From Zetaproteobacteria bacterium (GTDB lineage: Bacteria > Pseudomonadota > Zetaproteobacteria > Mariprofundales > Mariprofundaceae), in assembly GCA_021545625.1 (NCBI GenBank), contig JAJRVH010000222.1, positions 1 to 35,138 on the forward strand: a stretch of DNA of 35,138 nucleotides, read 5' to 3'. The notes under the pieces were generated by a model. That model was not told the origin of the DNA, did not search any database, and saw only the letters and a list, made by a program, of their open reading frames with translations. Of the stretch, positions 1-7,159 are shown piece by piece. The first letter of the stretch is position 1. Each line of letters starts with the position of its first letter. A program made the position numbers and the translations under genes.

Positions 1-491
1 CTTTGACTGGGCTGCTTACTGTTGTAGATGGCAATCCATGCGTTGTCAGAACCAAAGAATTGAGAACCATCGAACCCTACCACCTTGGTTTTAACTACCC
101 CCTCCAAACCAAGATCTCTCACCAGAGTATCCGCGATATTCTTAAGAGACTTTGACACATCACTTCTGTGTTTGAAATAAAAGAAGGTATAAAATAACTT
201 AAAGTATGTGTTCCATGCATGCACAATATTTGTTGGGTGTTGTTGATTTTCCTCTAGTTTGATTGATTCAATAGTGTCCTTATCAATTGAGCCCTCTTTA
301 AGAAGATGATTTGCTACCTTCAAGCGGATTTGATTGATCTTCTCGGGATTGCGACTCTTCAGATCACCGCAATACAGTTTGATATTTTGTTTATCCAGCT
401 CATTCAATCGCTCAACAACAAGTTCATCATTATCAATCAATTCACCAAGCCTTTTGGCAACATCAATGACAGTAAAAATATTCTTTTCCAT
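1..491 (-). CDS. Partial gene, possible McrB-like N-terminal domain protein (3' end outside window)
   Basis: An open frame of 163 codons reads leftward from an ATG at 489-491 without a stop and leaves the window at base 1, so only the N-terminal part is visible. An AGGGGG tract just upstream supports this start; an in-frame ATG at 510-512 is the alternative. The protein is rich in Lys, Asn and Ile and its DNA is AT-richer than everything to the right. Near the visible end, the pattern GSDNAWIAIYN after a charged helical region resembles the N-terminal DNA-recognition domain (DUF3578-like) found before the GTPase domain in McrB-type restriction proteins. That assignment is an inference from a short motif. 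No NTPase motifs are visible because the gene is cut. It may belong to a defence or genomic island to the left. Confidence 0.45.
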   Translation of the reverse strand, partial: MEKNIFTVIDVAKRLGELIDNDELVVERLNELDKQNIKLYCGDLKSRNPEKINQIRLKVANHLLKEGSIDKDTIESIKLEENQQHPTNIVHAWNTYFKLFYTFFYFKHRSDVSKSLKNIADTLVRDLGLEGVVKTKVVGFDGSQFFGSDNAWIAIYNSKQPSQ

Positions 492-524
492 GCGCCCCCT
501 GGGTATCCTCATATAGTCCCTATA

Positions 525-557
525 GTTATATTCTGAAACCACTCAATGCGATGTCAA
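525..557 (-). promoter_or_regulatory. Candidate promoter for the partial left-edge gene
   Basis: On the minus strand a perfect TTGACA (552-557) lies about 60 bases upstream of the ATG at 491. CAGAAT (530-535) follows at 16-bp spacing, and TATAAC (525-530) overlaps it at 21 bp. The -35 is convincing; the -10 choice is not. Confidence 0.3.
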
Positions 558-657
558 TGAACTCCAACAAACTGCACACGCCATAGTTAAAACAGCCTTA
601 TATCCTTGGGAAGTCCTGCCATATCACACCATTCACCCCATCGGCCTATTGCCGCCG

Positions 658-726
658 ACACCTGTTCAATGACCTGCCATTCTCGCCGGTTTTAAGCCAG
701 CAGACTCACCTACTTTGAACAGGTGT
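658..726. repeat. 12-bp perfect inverted repeat with 45-bp spacer
   Basis: ACACCTGTTCAA at 658-669 is the exact reverse complement of TTGAACAGGTGT at 715-726. The spacer is too long for a simple terminator and the arms are not followed by a T-run. They could be the ends of a short element or a binding site pair. Confidence 0.55.
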
Positions 727-752
727 GTTTGATCCGGACCCATTCACCTTCA

Positions 753-881
753 TCATTCATCAGGAAGTAGAAATTCAATCAGGAAGTAGAAATTCTTGAA
801 ATGCTCATCCCGGTTCTTAAACTCATTACCCCCCCCATCCATATCTGAAACACGACTCAATAATGTCTCATAAGCTTCCAT
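753..881 (-). pseudogene. Small ORF frameshifted by a 19-bp tandem duplication
   Basis: An ATG at 879-881 lies two bases after the stop of the HAD phosphatase gene, with an AGGGAT ribosome-site-like sequence upstream, so it could be translated by coupling. The frame runs 42 codons and stops at 753 inside the duplicated segment. Removing one 19-bp copy restores a frame that continues through FLMNDEGEWVRIKHTCSK and stops after about 50 codons. That tail reads like real protein, which suggests the duplication broke the gene. A run of eight G on the coding strand (829-836) encodes a Gly triplet and is a second slippage-prone spot. I do not recognise the family. It may instead be a chance ORF. Confidence 0.4.
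759..795. repeat. Tandem duplication, 19-bp period
   Basis: The 18-base sequence ATCAGGAAGTAGAAATTC occurs at 759-776 and again at 778-795, a tandem duplication with a period of 19. Since 19 is not a multiple of three, it shifts the frame of the small gene that runs through it on the minus strand. Confidence 0.85.
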
Positions 882-883
882 TC

Positions 884-1729
884 TTATCCCTGATAACTGC
901 TCGCCGCCACGGCAATGCGCTCCGACAAACTGCGAACAGCCATGCTCAGAAAGTTCACCAGATCCGATCCCGGCTGATAATTGGCTGCATGCAGGTTTGA
1001 CACCCTGCCATCCATGACAAACCGGAAGGCGTTGCCCCACTTTTCGGTATGCCTGTGATCATAAACCGCGATGGGAACGCCCCCGTGCTGTTTGATCAGC
1101 GAAAAGCATGGAATATCGGTATAACCATCGCCAACGAAAATCATCTGATCCAGCGGAATGCGCACCTGATCCGGCGACACGCGCCTGTTCACTGCAAACG
1201 GCTGACTGCGGGAAGCCTCGCCGATGATCCCTTTCTGAATCTGGAAGAGATAACGCGTCTTGTCGGTGAAGCTGATGATCCGTTTCGGCGTCAGCGCCCT
1301 GCCCTGCTCATCGTAATGAAATTCCGATGCCCATATATCGGCAAATTCGCACGCAACCGCAGTACGGCGCAACACATCCCCGATACCGCTGCTGATCAGG
1401 TAAAACTCAATCGATACGCGCGGATTGGCATCATGCGCAACTGTACGCAGATGCGCAAACAGCTCCCCGACACCATCAAAGAGCGGCAGCATGCTTCCCC
1501 AATCAGTAAGCGATTCGCGCGTTATCGGCGCGATCCTTCCGGCAGCGGAAACCTCGATCATATGATTCAGATAAGCCGGAACCGGATCCCAGCCATCATC
1601 CATCATCGCACCGACCTCTTTCCAGAAGGCCTCGATTTCCTTCAGTCCGGCCTGTTTCAGATAGCCGGTTGTGCTATCCGGCCCCAGCGTATCGTCAAAA
1701 TCAAATACAACAGCGACTCGTTCCTGCAT
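884..1729 (-). CDS. HAD-superfamily phosphatase-like protein
   Basis: A 281-residue cytoplasmic hydrolase of the haloacid dehalogenase superfamily. Motif I is at the extreme N-terminus (VVFDFDDTLG, nucleophile Asp and acid/base Asp), motif II is a Ser in YLISSGIGDVLRR, and motif III is IFVGDGYTDIPCFSL, which supplies the Mg-binding acidic residues. The spacing suggests a helical cap as in phosphoserine-phosphatase-like members; the substrate cannot be inferred. The ATG at 1729 is preferred because AAGAGG sits five bases upstream; the ATG at 1732 is adjacent. A longer in-frame start at 1765 would overlap the upstream SemiSWEET-like gene. The two genes are 10 bases apart and probably co-transcribed. 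The family call is firm, the exact function unknown. Confidence 0.85.
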   Translation of the reverse strand: MQERVAVVFDFDDTLGPDSTTGYLKQAGLKEIEAFWKEVGAMMDDGWDPVPAYLNHMIEVSAAGRIAPITRESLTDWGSMLPLFDGVGELFAHLRTVAHDANPRVSIEFYLISSGIGDVLRRTAVACEFADIWASEFHYDEQGRALTPKRIISFTDKTRYLFQIQKGIIGEASRSQPFAVNRRVSPDQVRIPLDQMIFVGDGYTDIPCFSLIKQHGGVPIAVYDHRHTEKWGNAFRFVMDGRVSNLHAANYQPGSDLVNFLSMAVRSLSERIAVAASSYQG

Positions 1730-1739
1730 CATATCCTCT

Positions 1740-2015
1740 TCAGCCCGTTGTTTGGCGATAGACACTGATCATCGCCAGCATAACCAGACAACACAAGGCC
1801 CCAAACACGGATAGCGAAGCCATTAACCATTGTTGCAGGTGTATATAATAGGCAGCAAACATGCCGGAAGCGGCGGCAAATACCAGCCACTGCATTCGCG
1901 ACAAACCTTCGACATTCCGTGTCGCATGCGTCATCCGAATCTGATCCACAAACCCCATGGTAAATGCAAAACCGGCGAATAAGGCCGCCAGCTGCCAGAT
2001 ATCTATCGTTGCCAA
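1740..2015 (-). CDS. SemiSWEET/PQ-loop-like small membrane protein
   Basis: A 91-residue hydrophobic protein with three predicted membrane helices (about residues 8-26, 41-59 and 64-85). The central NVEGLSRMQWLVF matches the conserved SVEGLS segment of bacterial SemiSWEET transporters, which carry sugars as homodimers of three-helix subunits. The usual PQ of the first helix appears as DQ (FVDQIRMTHATRNVEGLS), so the proline hinge thought to matter for gating is missing. The start is a TTG at 2013-2015, with a GGGG tract about eight bases upstream; a downstream start is possible but would cut helix 1. It lies 10 bases before the HAD gene and 76 bases after the DnaB-like gene. The substrate is unknown. 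Confidence 0.6.
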   Translation of the reverse strand: MATIDIWQLAALFAGFAFTMGFVDQIRMTHATRNVEGLSRMQWLVFAAASGMFAAYYIHLQQWLMASLSVFGALCCLVMLAMISVYRQTTG

Positions 2016-2091
2016 CGACTCGACCCCATCGCTTTTATCCCGCGCCTCCTGCCATCGAATCCGGCATCCTTGCAGTGACTGCCCATTCCAT

Positions 2092-3090
2092 TTACTCCGC
2101 TACCCCCGACAGGGCATCCTCATCCAGGTCGACGGGCGGATATACCTCTGGCCTGACCATGTGCAGTATGCGCCGCCCCTCGTTTTGTTCGAGAAAACAT
2201 GCCGTATCGGCGACACTGAAGAGTTCCGGGAATGCGTCCCGAAGTGCATATTCAGGCGTACAGCCCAGCTGGCGAGCAGGCACCCAGCTGGATACGAGAA
2301 TCGCCACGTTCAGCTCTTCGGCCAATATCCGCAACGCCTCCGGACACAAATGACATTGCAGTTCGATACGATCCAGAACGATGATATCCATACGTTTTCC
2401 GGATTTGTCGAATTGATCGAACCTGTAGCGCAGCGCATCCTCGGTCACTTGATGATCGAAGAGTATCCATAATTTCGATTCGGCCAGCGCGCCGGACGCT
2501 TCCGCCAGTTGCCGCCATGACCGGGCAGACCATTTCCCCCGGCGCATCGTGGCGAGTTTCACGCCGGAACGCATAGCCAGCATATACATGGATACATCCT
2601 CCTCCGCGCGGGTCGAGGAGAATATAGCCCCCACCGGCGACTTGCCATCCGCCCTGGTACTTGCAGCGATACCGGTCGCAGCCTCGAACAGCAACCCGGA
2701 CACACCGCTATCAGCGCGGCCAGCCAGCCATGTCACGGTTCCCTTCTGTATCCCGCCGAGCATAGCATCCAGCACAGCCATGCCTGTATGAAAGATCTCC
2801 CTTTCCCATGGAAAGGTATGATATTCGGCACTCGAGGCATACAGTTCTTCCAGCACTTTATAGTTGGCCACCATCAGATCAGAGAGGGGCTTCATCTCTG
2901 GCAGCCTCCCCCTGCCACTCAACAGCTTTCCGGAAGAACAGCCCAGAATCACTTCCCCCTCTTCCGAATGTTCGAGAATTCGGTTCAGAGCATTCCCTGC
3001 ACCGATTTCATCAAGCCATCTCACGATATCCCGCAGGGGAATTTCATCCAGTCCGAATCGCTCCCCTTCAACATCCAGTGCAATGCGCAT
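2092..3090 (-). CDS. DnaB-like RecA-fold protein with a degenerate Walker A
   Basis: A 332-residue protein whose middle and C-terminal parts follow the DnaB helicase C-terminal (RecA-fold) plan: TGMAVLDAMLGGIQKGTVTW, then the P-loop position, then a GAIFSSTRAEEDVSMYMLAM segment (like FSLEMS in DnaB), a Walker-B-like MDIIVLDRIEL, and a late LNVAILVSSWVPARQL (like the Q-loop). The P-loop reads AGRADSGVSG: the Lys that should precede Thr/Ser is Val, so ATP hydrolysis is doubtful. The first ~100 residues have no family I recognise. The chosen ATG (3088-3090) has AGGAGG eight bases upstream; a longer frame from a GTG at 3147 would start inside an inverted repeat and is rejected. It may be a helicase paralogue turned regulatory protein. 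Confidence 0.65.
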   Translation of the reverse strand: MRIALDVEGERFGLDEIPLRDIVRWLDEIGAGNALNRILEHSEEGEVILGCSSGKLLSGRGRLPEMKPLSDLMVANYKVLEELYASSAEYHTFPWEREIFHTGMAVLDAMLGGIQKGTVTWLAGRADSGVSGLLFEAATGIAASTRADGKSPVGAIFSSTRAEEDVSMYMLAMRSGVKLATMRRGKWSARSWRQLAEASGALAESKLWILFDHQVTEDALRYRFDQFDKSGKRMDIIVLDRIELQCHLCPEALRILAEELNVAILVSSWVPARQLGCTPEYALRDAFPELFSVADTACFLEQNEGRRILHMVRPEVYPPVDLDEDALSGVAE

Positions 3091-3126
3091 ATATTTATCC
3101 TCCTGCAGGGCCCAGGATACGACACC

Positions 3127-3147
3127 GTGCGACACCCTGTGTCGCAC
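3127..3147. repeat. 8-bp perfect inverted repeat upstream of the DnaB-like gene
   Basis: GTGCGACA (3127-3134) and TGTCGCAC (3140-3147) flank a five-base loop, 37 bases upstream of the DnaB-like start codon. No T-run follows on either strand, so an operator or a 5'-leader hairpin is more likely than a terminator. Confidence 0.5.
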
Positions 3148-3320
3148 CCGGCATGATCATAACAACAAACAGCTTTCCAGAGAAAAACCATGAACAATAC
3201 GTGCGCTAGTCTCTATGAGCGCATCTCGAACAGGCTTTTTCAGCGCTTGTACGAGCTACAAGAGCAGAGAGAAACCGCATGACGCGGCTTCTTTACCTGT
3301 ACCCAATCTGAATAACCAAA

Positions 3321-3353
3321 TAAAAAAGGAGCTGCATGACTGCAGCTCCTTTT
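3321..3353 (-). terminator. Rho-independent terminator of tRNA-Glu
   Basis: A 13-bp perfect stem (3324-3336 with 3341-3353; core GGAGCTGCA/TGCAGCTCC) with a four-base loop lies four bases past the tRNA CCA end. On the minus strand it is followed by a T-run, giving a classical intrinsic terminator. Confidence 0.85.
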
Positions 3354-3357
3354 CATA

Positions 3358-3434
3358 TGGCGTCCCCAAGGGGATTCGAACCCCTGTTGCCGCCGTGAAA
3401 GGGCGGTGTCCTAGGCCGACTAGACGATGGGGAC
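3358..3434 (-). tRNA. tRNA-Glu (anticodon UUC), CCA encoded
   Basis: The minus strand folds as a full cloverleaf. The acceptor GTCCCCA (3434-3428) pairs with TGGGGAC (3368-3362). The anticodon stem CCGCC/GGCGG has loop CTTTCAC with anticodon TTC at 3397-3399. The T-arm contains GGTTCGAATCC. A G discriminator at 3361 is followed by an encoded CCA (3360-3358). It has its own promoter and terminator, and there is no sign of an integrated element in its 3' end. Confidence 0.97.
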
Positions 3435-3450
3435 CTTCGGGACGCGGCGA

Positions 3451-3478
3451 AGATTAGCGACTGCCCTGCCCGGGTCAA
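3451..3478 (-). promoter_or_regulatory. Sigma70-type promoter of tRNA-Glu
   Basis: TTGACC (3473-3478), 16-bp spacer, TAATCT (3451-3456), about 17 bases before the mature tRNA 5' end. The GC-rich bases just after the -10 (TCGCCGCG) look like the discriminator of stringently controlled stable-RNA promoters; that last point is inference. Confidence 0.75.
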
Positions 3479-3523
3479 CCAAAAAATGGAGGACGCAAGC
3501 CAAGGCTCGAGCCCGCAGCCGGC

Positions 3524-4183
3524 TTAATGGCGAATCTTCTTTTCCACTTTCTCCAGCAATGCCTTTGCCTCGGCCTTGCGACCGGCATCGGCAATCTCGC
3601 GTCCCGGTCGCGCCGGTGCCGCGATGGCCTTGCGGAAATGGTCGGCGGCTTCCTTGTAGCGACGCGTTTCGTCCATCAGATAGGAGGCCATCCAGAAATG
3701 TGCATCCAGGCCGTCAGGGCTCAGTTCAAGCGCCCTGTTCAGATGCTCCACCGCCTTGTCCTCGTCGCCGAATCCAATCGGCCAGCCCGGCACCTGATAA
3801 TACAGGCTGCCCAGCGTCGTATGGATCGAGGTTTCCAGCTCCCGGTCCGGGTGCATGGCCAGCGCCTCCTCGAGCAGCTTCTTCGCTTCCTTGACCTTGC
3901 CCAGCGCGCCGCCCATCGCGCCGACCTCCCCGCCCAGCGTCGCCAGCGTGATACCGGCCCAGACCTTCGGCCCCGGATTGTCCGGCTGCTTGGCCGCCAG
4001 CGCCTTCGCATCGGTGATCAGCTGTTCATAGGCCGCAACGCGCGCCTTCTTGTCCTGCGTCTGATACTTGATCCTGTCCCAGCGCTGCGCCAGCTGCAGC
4101 GTCGCCTCGTCGGCATGCGCGGCCGTCAGGGCCGGCAGCCCGCCCAGCAGCAGTCCACTCAGCAACAACAATATCCTTTTCAT
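3524..4183 (-). CDS. Exported TPR-repeat protein, last gene of the HDO/AMP-ligase operon
   Basis: About 219 residues with a Sec signal peptide (MKRILLLLSGLLLGG, likely cleaved after TAAHA), so it is periplasmic. The mature part is mostly helical with degenerate tetratricopeptide repeats, clearest at AVEHLNRALELSPDGLDAHF and the following YKEAADHFRKAI. A Gly-rich insert (GGEVGAMGGALGKV) separates the first helices. TPR proteins act as protein-binding scaffolds; the partner is unknown. AGGAGG sits five bases before the ATG at 4183 (the ATG at 4186 is adjacent). It begins 11 bases after the SDR stop codon, so it probably belongs to that operon. Whether it takes part in the pathway or is a passenger is open. 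Confidence 0.8.
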   Translation of the reverse strand: MKRILLLLSGLLLGGLPALTAAHADEATLQLAQRWDRIKYQTQDKKARVAAYEQLITDAKALAAKQPDNPGPKVWAGITLATLGGEVGAMGGALGKVKEAKKLLEEALAMHPDRELETSIHTTLGSLYYQVPGWPIGFGDEDKAVEHLNRALELSPDGLDAHFWMASYLMDETRRYKEAADHFRKAIAAPARPGREIADAGRKAEAKALLEKVEKKIRH

Positions 4184-4194
4184 CATTTCCTCCT

Positions 4195-4986
4195 TTAGTC
4201 CTCTTCCCTGGCAAATGTCCGGGCAATCCGGTTCTGGGCCGCCAGCGCCCTGTCGACCAGACGCGGGAGCAGCACATTGATGCCGACGAACAGCGATTCC
4301 GGAAAGCCGATATACACCTCGCGGCGGTCGTTATCGATGGCCCGGATAATCTTGCGCACGACATATTCCGGTTCATCCATGTTCATCTTCGTCGCCTCAC
4401 CCATGCGCATGATGCGGCCGGTGTTCAGCGGCGTTTTCACGGCCCTCGGCGCCACATACATCACGCGGATGCCGGTATCGTTCAGCTCCCGGCGCAGGGC
4501 CTCGGAAAAACCGCGCAGACCGAACTTGCTGGCCGAATAGGCCGTAAAATAGGCAAACGCGATCGAGCCGAAGATCGATCCGACATTGACGATACGCCCC
4601 TGATTGCGCCCGATCATGTCCGGCAATACCGCGCGGGTCAGCTGCATCGCCCCCAGCAGATTGACCTGAACGATGCGTTCGATCATCGCCGGATCCTCCT
4701 CCTCGTAGCAGCGGAAACTCATCATGCCGGCCAGGTTGATCAGCACGTCAACCGGGCCATGCGCCTCTGCGGCTCCGGCCGCGACGGCCGAACAACCGTC
4801 GATCGTCGAAAGGTCGCCGACGATCGCGGCAGTGCCGTCGAGCTCGCCCGCCACCTGCTGCAATGCCTCGGCATTCGCATCGATGAGCGACAGTCGGGCG
4901 CCGCGGGCATGCAGCTCGGCAGCGAGAATGCGCCCCATGCCGCCGGCGGCCCCCGTCAGAAGGATATGTTTGTCCCTGATATTCAC
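4195..4986 (-). CDS. Short-chain dehydrogenase/reductase of the HDO operon
   Basis: A 263-residue classical SDR. The Rossmann cofactor motif is LLTGAAGGMGRIL near residue 10, with NLAG near residue 85. Catalytic Ser is in VNVGSIFGS and the Tyr/Lys pair in YSASKFG. Asp after the second strand (LSLIDANAE) favours NAD(H) over NADP(H). The substrate is not predictable; NMDEPEYVVRKIIRAI and the C-terminal extension resemble SDRs acting on lipid-like substrates, which is inference. The start is a GTG at 4984-4986 that overlaps the previous stop in a GTGA junction, so translation is coupled to the heme-oxygenase-like gene upstream. Confidence 0.9.
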   Translation of the reverse strand: MNIRDKHILLTGAAGGMGRILAAELHARGARLSLIDANAEALQQVAGELDGTAAIVGDLSTIDGCSAVAAGAAEAHGPVDVLINLAGMMSFRCYEEEDPAMIERIVQVNLLGAMQLTRAVLPDMIGRNQGRIVNVGSIFGSIAFAYFTAYSASKFGLRGFSEALRRELNDTGIRVMYVAPRAVKTPLNTGRIMRMGEATKMNMDEPEYVVRKIIRAIDNDRREVYIGFPESLFVGINVLLPRLVDRALAAQNRIARTFAREED

Positions 4987-5657
4987 GTGGATGACTCCTG
5001 TTTGATTGCGATCAGCGGCAGCGAACGAAAGATGTCGCCATAAAGCCTGTAGAACATGCGGGCAGCATGGATCACGGCCTGTTTGTCCGCCTCCGACTCA
5101 AGCCGGTTCATCAGCTTTTCGTAGAAATCGACATGGCCGACATCCAGAGAGCCGTGCGAGGTCAGATATGAAAAGGCCTCCCTGGGCAGCTTCAGCGCTT
5201 TCTGGATATTATCGGCCGCCTGCGTGGCCAGCGCCACGCTCGTGCCCTCGAGCACCAGCACCATGCCGAAGAAACCGACCGGATTACCGCGCTGGATCGT
5301 ATCGTAGGCATAGGCGACCATCAGCTCCGTGGCCGGCATCGGCATGGCGCGGCGCACCGCTTCCCTGTCGCCACCGGCCGCCTCGATATCGTTCAGGATC
5401 CATTCCTGATGCCCGATCTCTTCCTCGATATATTCGCCGATCGCCTCGCGCAGCCACTCCTTTTCCTCAGACAGGCGGGCGCCGGTGGCCATCAGCAGCG
5501 GCACGGTATGCTTCACATGGTGATAGGCCTGCCCCAGAAATGCCAGATAGCTCTCCAGCGACAGCTCTCCCATCGCCCCCATCCGAATGAACGGAATGGA
5601 CAGCAGATCATTGCGCGCCTCCTCGGTAGCGCTCATCAATTCATCGTAAAAACTCAT
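4983..5657 (-). CDS. Heme-oxygenase-like iron protein (TENA/HDO superfamily)
   Basis: A 224-residue all-helical protein of the TENA/PqqC/heme-oxygenase-like fold, annotated in many genomes as an iron-containing redox enzyme. Candidate metal ligands sit in EEEIGHQEW (Glu79 or 80, His83), LVLEGTS (Glu137) and HGSLDVGHVDFY (Asp172, His175). This matches the Glu/Asp/His pattern of heme-oxygenase-like diiron oxidases (HDOs) such as UndA. HDOs use O2 for C-C or C-N cleavage or N-oxidation; the reaction here is unknown. Both ends overlap neighbours by four bases (ATGA with the AMP-ligase upstream, GTGA with the SDR downstream). A thiaminase role is unlikely because the metal-ligand pattern is present and no thiamin gene is nearby. 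Confidence 0.8.
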   Translation of the reverse strand: MSFYDELMSATEEARNDLLSIPFIRMGAMGELSLESYLAFLGQAYHHVKHTVPLLMATGARLSEEKEWLREAIGEYIEEEIGHQEWILNDIEAAGGDREAVRRAMPMPATELMVAYAYDTIQRGNPVGFFGMVLVLEGTSVALATQAADNIQKALKLPREAFSYLTSHGSLDVGHVDFYEKLMNRLESEADKQAVIHAARMFYRLYGDIFRSLPLIAIKQESST

Positions 5658-7159
5658 ATATGCTCCTCGTACAGGGCCTCGATCCGGTCGCGATAGGCCT
5701 GGTAAATCTGTGCCCGGCGAGGGCGCCCCGTGCCGGTCAACAGACCGTTGCCGACGCTGAACGGCTCATCGGCCCTCAGCCAGCGCGACACCTGCGCATA
5801 ATCCGGAAGGCGCTCATTGGCAACGACGATGGCCGCATCGACCATCGCTTCGCTGGCGCCCTGACGCGGCACGATCACCGCGACATTGAAAGGCTTCGCC
5901 TCACCGAACACACACACCTGGGCAATCGCCGACTCGATGGCCAGTTCGCGCTCAACCCATTCAGGCGCAACATTACGGCCGAAGGCGGTAATGAACAGAT
6001 GCTTTTTACGCCCGGCAAGGTGCAAAAAGCCCGCTTCATCCAGCCAGCCGATATCGCCGGTCGGCCACCAGGCATCCTGCTGCAGCGGAGGCTTTCCCAG
6101 ATAGCCGGCAAACAGACTGCCGCGCACCAGGATTTCGCCGTCGGCACCGAAGTCGATCTCGACATGAGGCAAGGGCCTGCCGACGCTTCCCGGCAGATTG
6201 TCGCCCGGCCGGTTGACGGCCACGACGCTGGCCGCCTCGGACAGGCCATAGCCTTCGTAAACCGGCAAACCGAGTTCCGATGCCCGGGCCATAAGGTGTT
6301 CGGATACCGGCGCGCCACCGACCGCGATATAACGCAGCTCTGAAGGCTTCGGCATGCCGCCCTCGATGGCCGCGACAAGGCCGTGCAGCATCTGGGGGAT
6401 CATGATGCAGGTCGTGATGCACCTTTCGTTCAACACCGCAGCAAAACGCGCAATATCCAGGCCCGATGCGCCGCTCAGGCCCACTTCGGTCAGCCCCGTC
6501 GCGCATACCGTCGCGCCGGCCAGCAGTGGCGCATACAGTCCGCCGATATTCTCCAGCAGCGTCGCATAGGGCAAGGCAGCCAGATGCCGGTCTTCGCCCT
6601 GGGCATCGGTCGCTCCGGTCAGTGATGCAGCGACCACCTCCATCGCCCGCAGCGAAAGGCAAACGCCCTTCGGCTCGCCGGTGGAGCCCGATGTATAGGT
6701 GATCCTGGCGCAATCCTCCGGCAACGACGACGGCGTGCCCTCGAATACGAATGCCGCAAGATCCTGCGTTCCGGCCGGCACTTGCAGCGGTCGCCCCGTT
6801 TCGATGCCGATGCCCGCGAGCAATGCAGCGCCCTGCTCCGGGTGGTCGCTCAGCAACAATCCGGCGCCGGAGTTTTGCAGCAGATGCCGGATCTGGGCGG
6901 GTGAAAAGAAATGCGGCACCGGAATCATCGTCCGGCCGGCGGCCAGCGCCGCCAGATCGGCGACAGCCCAGGCCGGAGTATTATCGGCCAGCAGCGCCAC
7001 CGGACCGCTCCCAAGCGAACGCAGTTCGCCGGCCAGCGTTTCCACCGCTGCGGCAAGGCGTCCGTAGCTCAGGCTATCGGCGACATCCCGCGCCTGCAGC
7101 GCAATATGCTCCGGACACCCGGCTGCGTGGCGGGCCAGCGCCTCAAGCACCCGGCTCAT
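5654..7159 (-). CDS. AMP-binding (acyl-adenylate-forming) ligase with altered A10 motif
   Basis: A 501-residue member of the ANL superfamily, close to the acyl-CoA synthetase type. The signature P-loop is ITYTSGSTGEPKGVCLS near residue 155; A5 is VYEGYGLSEAASVV; A7 is PTGDIGWLDEAGF; the hinge region is GRKKHLFITAFGRNVAPE. No carrier-protein domain is attached. The C-terminal A10 region reads GLLTGTGRPRRAQI, where the adenylation Lys of the family (as in LTPTLKLKR) appears as Arg. It probably activates a carboxylic acid for the neighbouring oxidase and reductase. The ATG at 7159 overlaps the upstream stop (ATGA), and its own stop overlaps the next start (ATGA). Confidence 0.9.
   Translation of the reverse strand: MSRVLEALARHAAGCPEHIALQARDVADSLSYGRLAAAVETLAGELRSLGSGPVALLADNTPAWAVADLAALAAGRTMIPVPHFFSPAQIRHLLQNSGAGLLLSDHPEQGAALLAGIGIETGRPLQVPAGTQDLAAFVFEGTPSSLPEDCARITYTSGSTGEPKGVCLSLRAMEVVAASLTGATDAQGEDRHLAALPYATLLENIGGLYAPLLAGATVCATGLTEVGLSGASGLDIARFAAVLNERCITTCIMIPQMLHGLVAAIEGGMPKPSELRYIAVGGAPVSEHLMARASELGLPVYEGYGLSEAASVVAVNRPGDNLPGSVGRPLPHVEIDFGADGEILVRGSLFAGYLGKPPLQQDAWWPTGDIGWLDEAGFLHLAGRKKHLFITAFGRNVAPEWVERELAIESAIAQVCVFGEAKPFNVAVIVPRQGASEAMVDAAIVVANERLPDYAQVSRWLRADEPFSVGNGLLTGTGRPRRAQIYQAYRDRIEALYEEHI

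Larger units (their letters stand above)
492..752. other. Non-coding stretch, possible mobile-element remnant
   Basis: About 260 bases without a supportable gene on either strand. It contains the candidate promoter of the left-edge gene and a 12-bp inverted repeat (658-669 and 715-726). On the minus strand a short open stretch between the repeat arms reads HLFKVGESAGLKPARMAGH and then stops. This may be the tail of a lost gene or mobile element; I do not recognise the family. Base composition is mixed, between the AT-rich left edge and the GC-rich chromosome. Confidence 0.35.

Noticed and set aside
3358..3434. tRNA-Glu as an integration site for a genomic island
   Set aside because: No repeat of the tRNA 3' end was seen in the left region, and the terminator directly after it is intact; no integrase gene is present.
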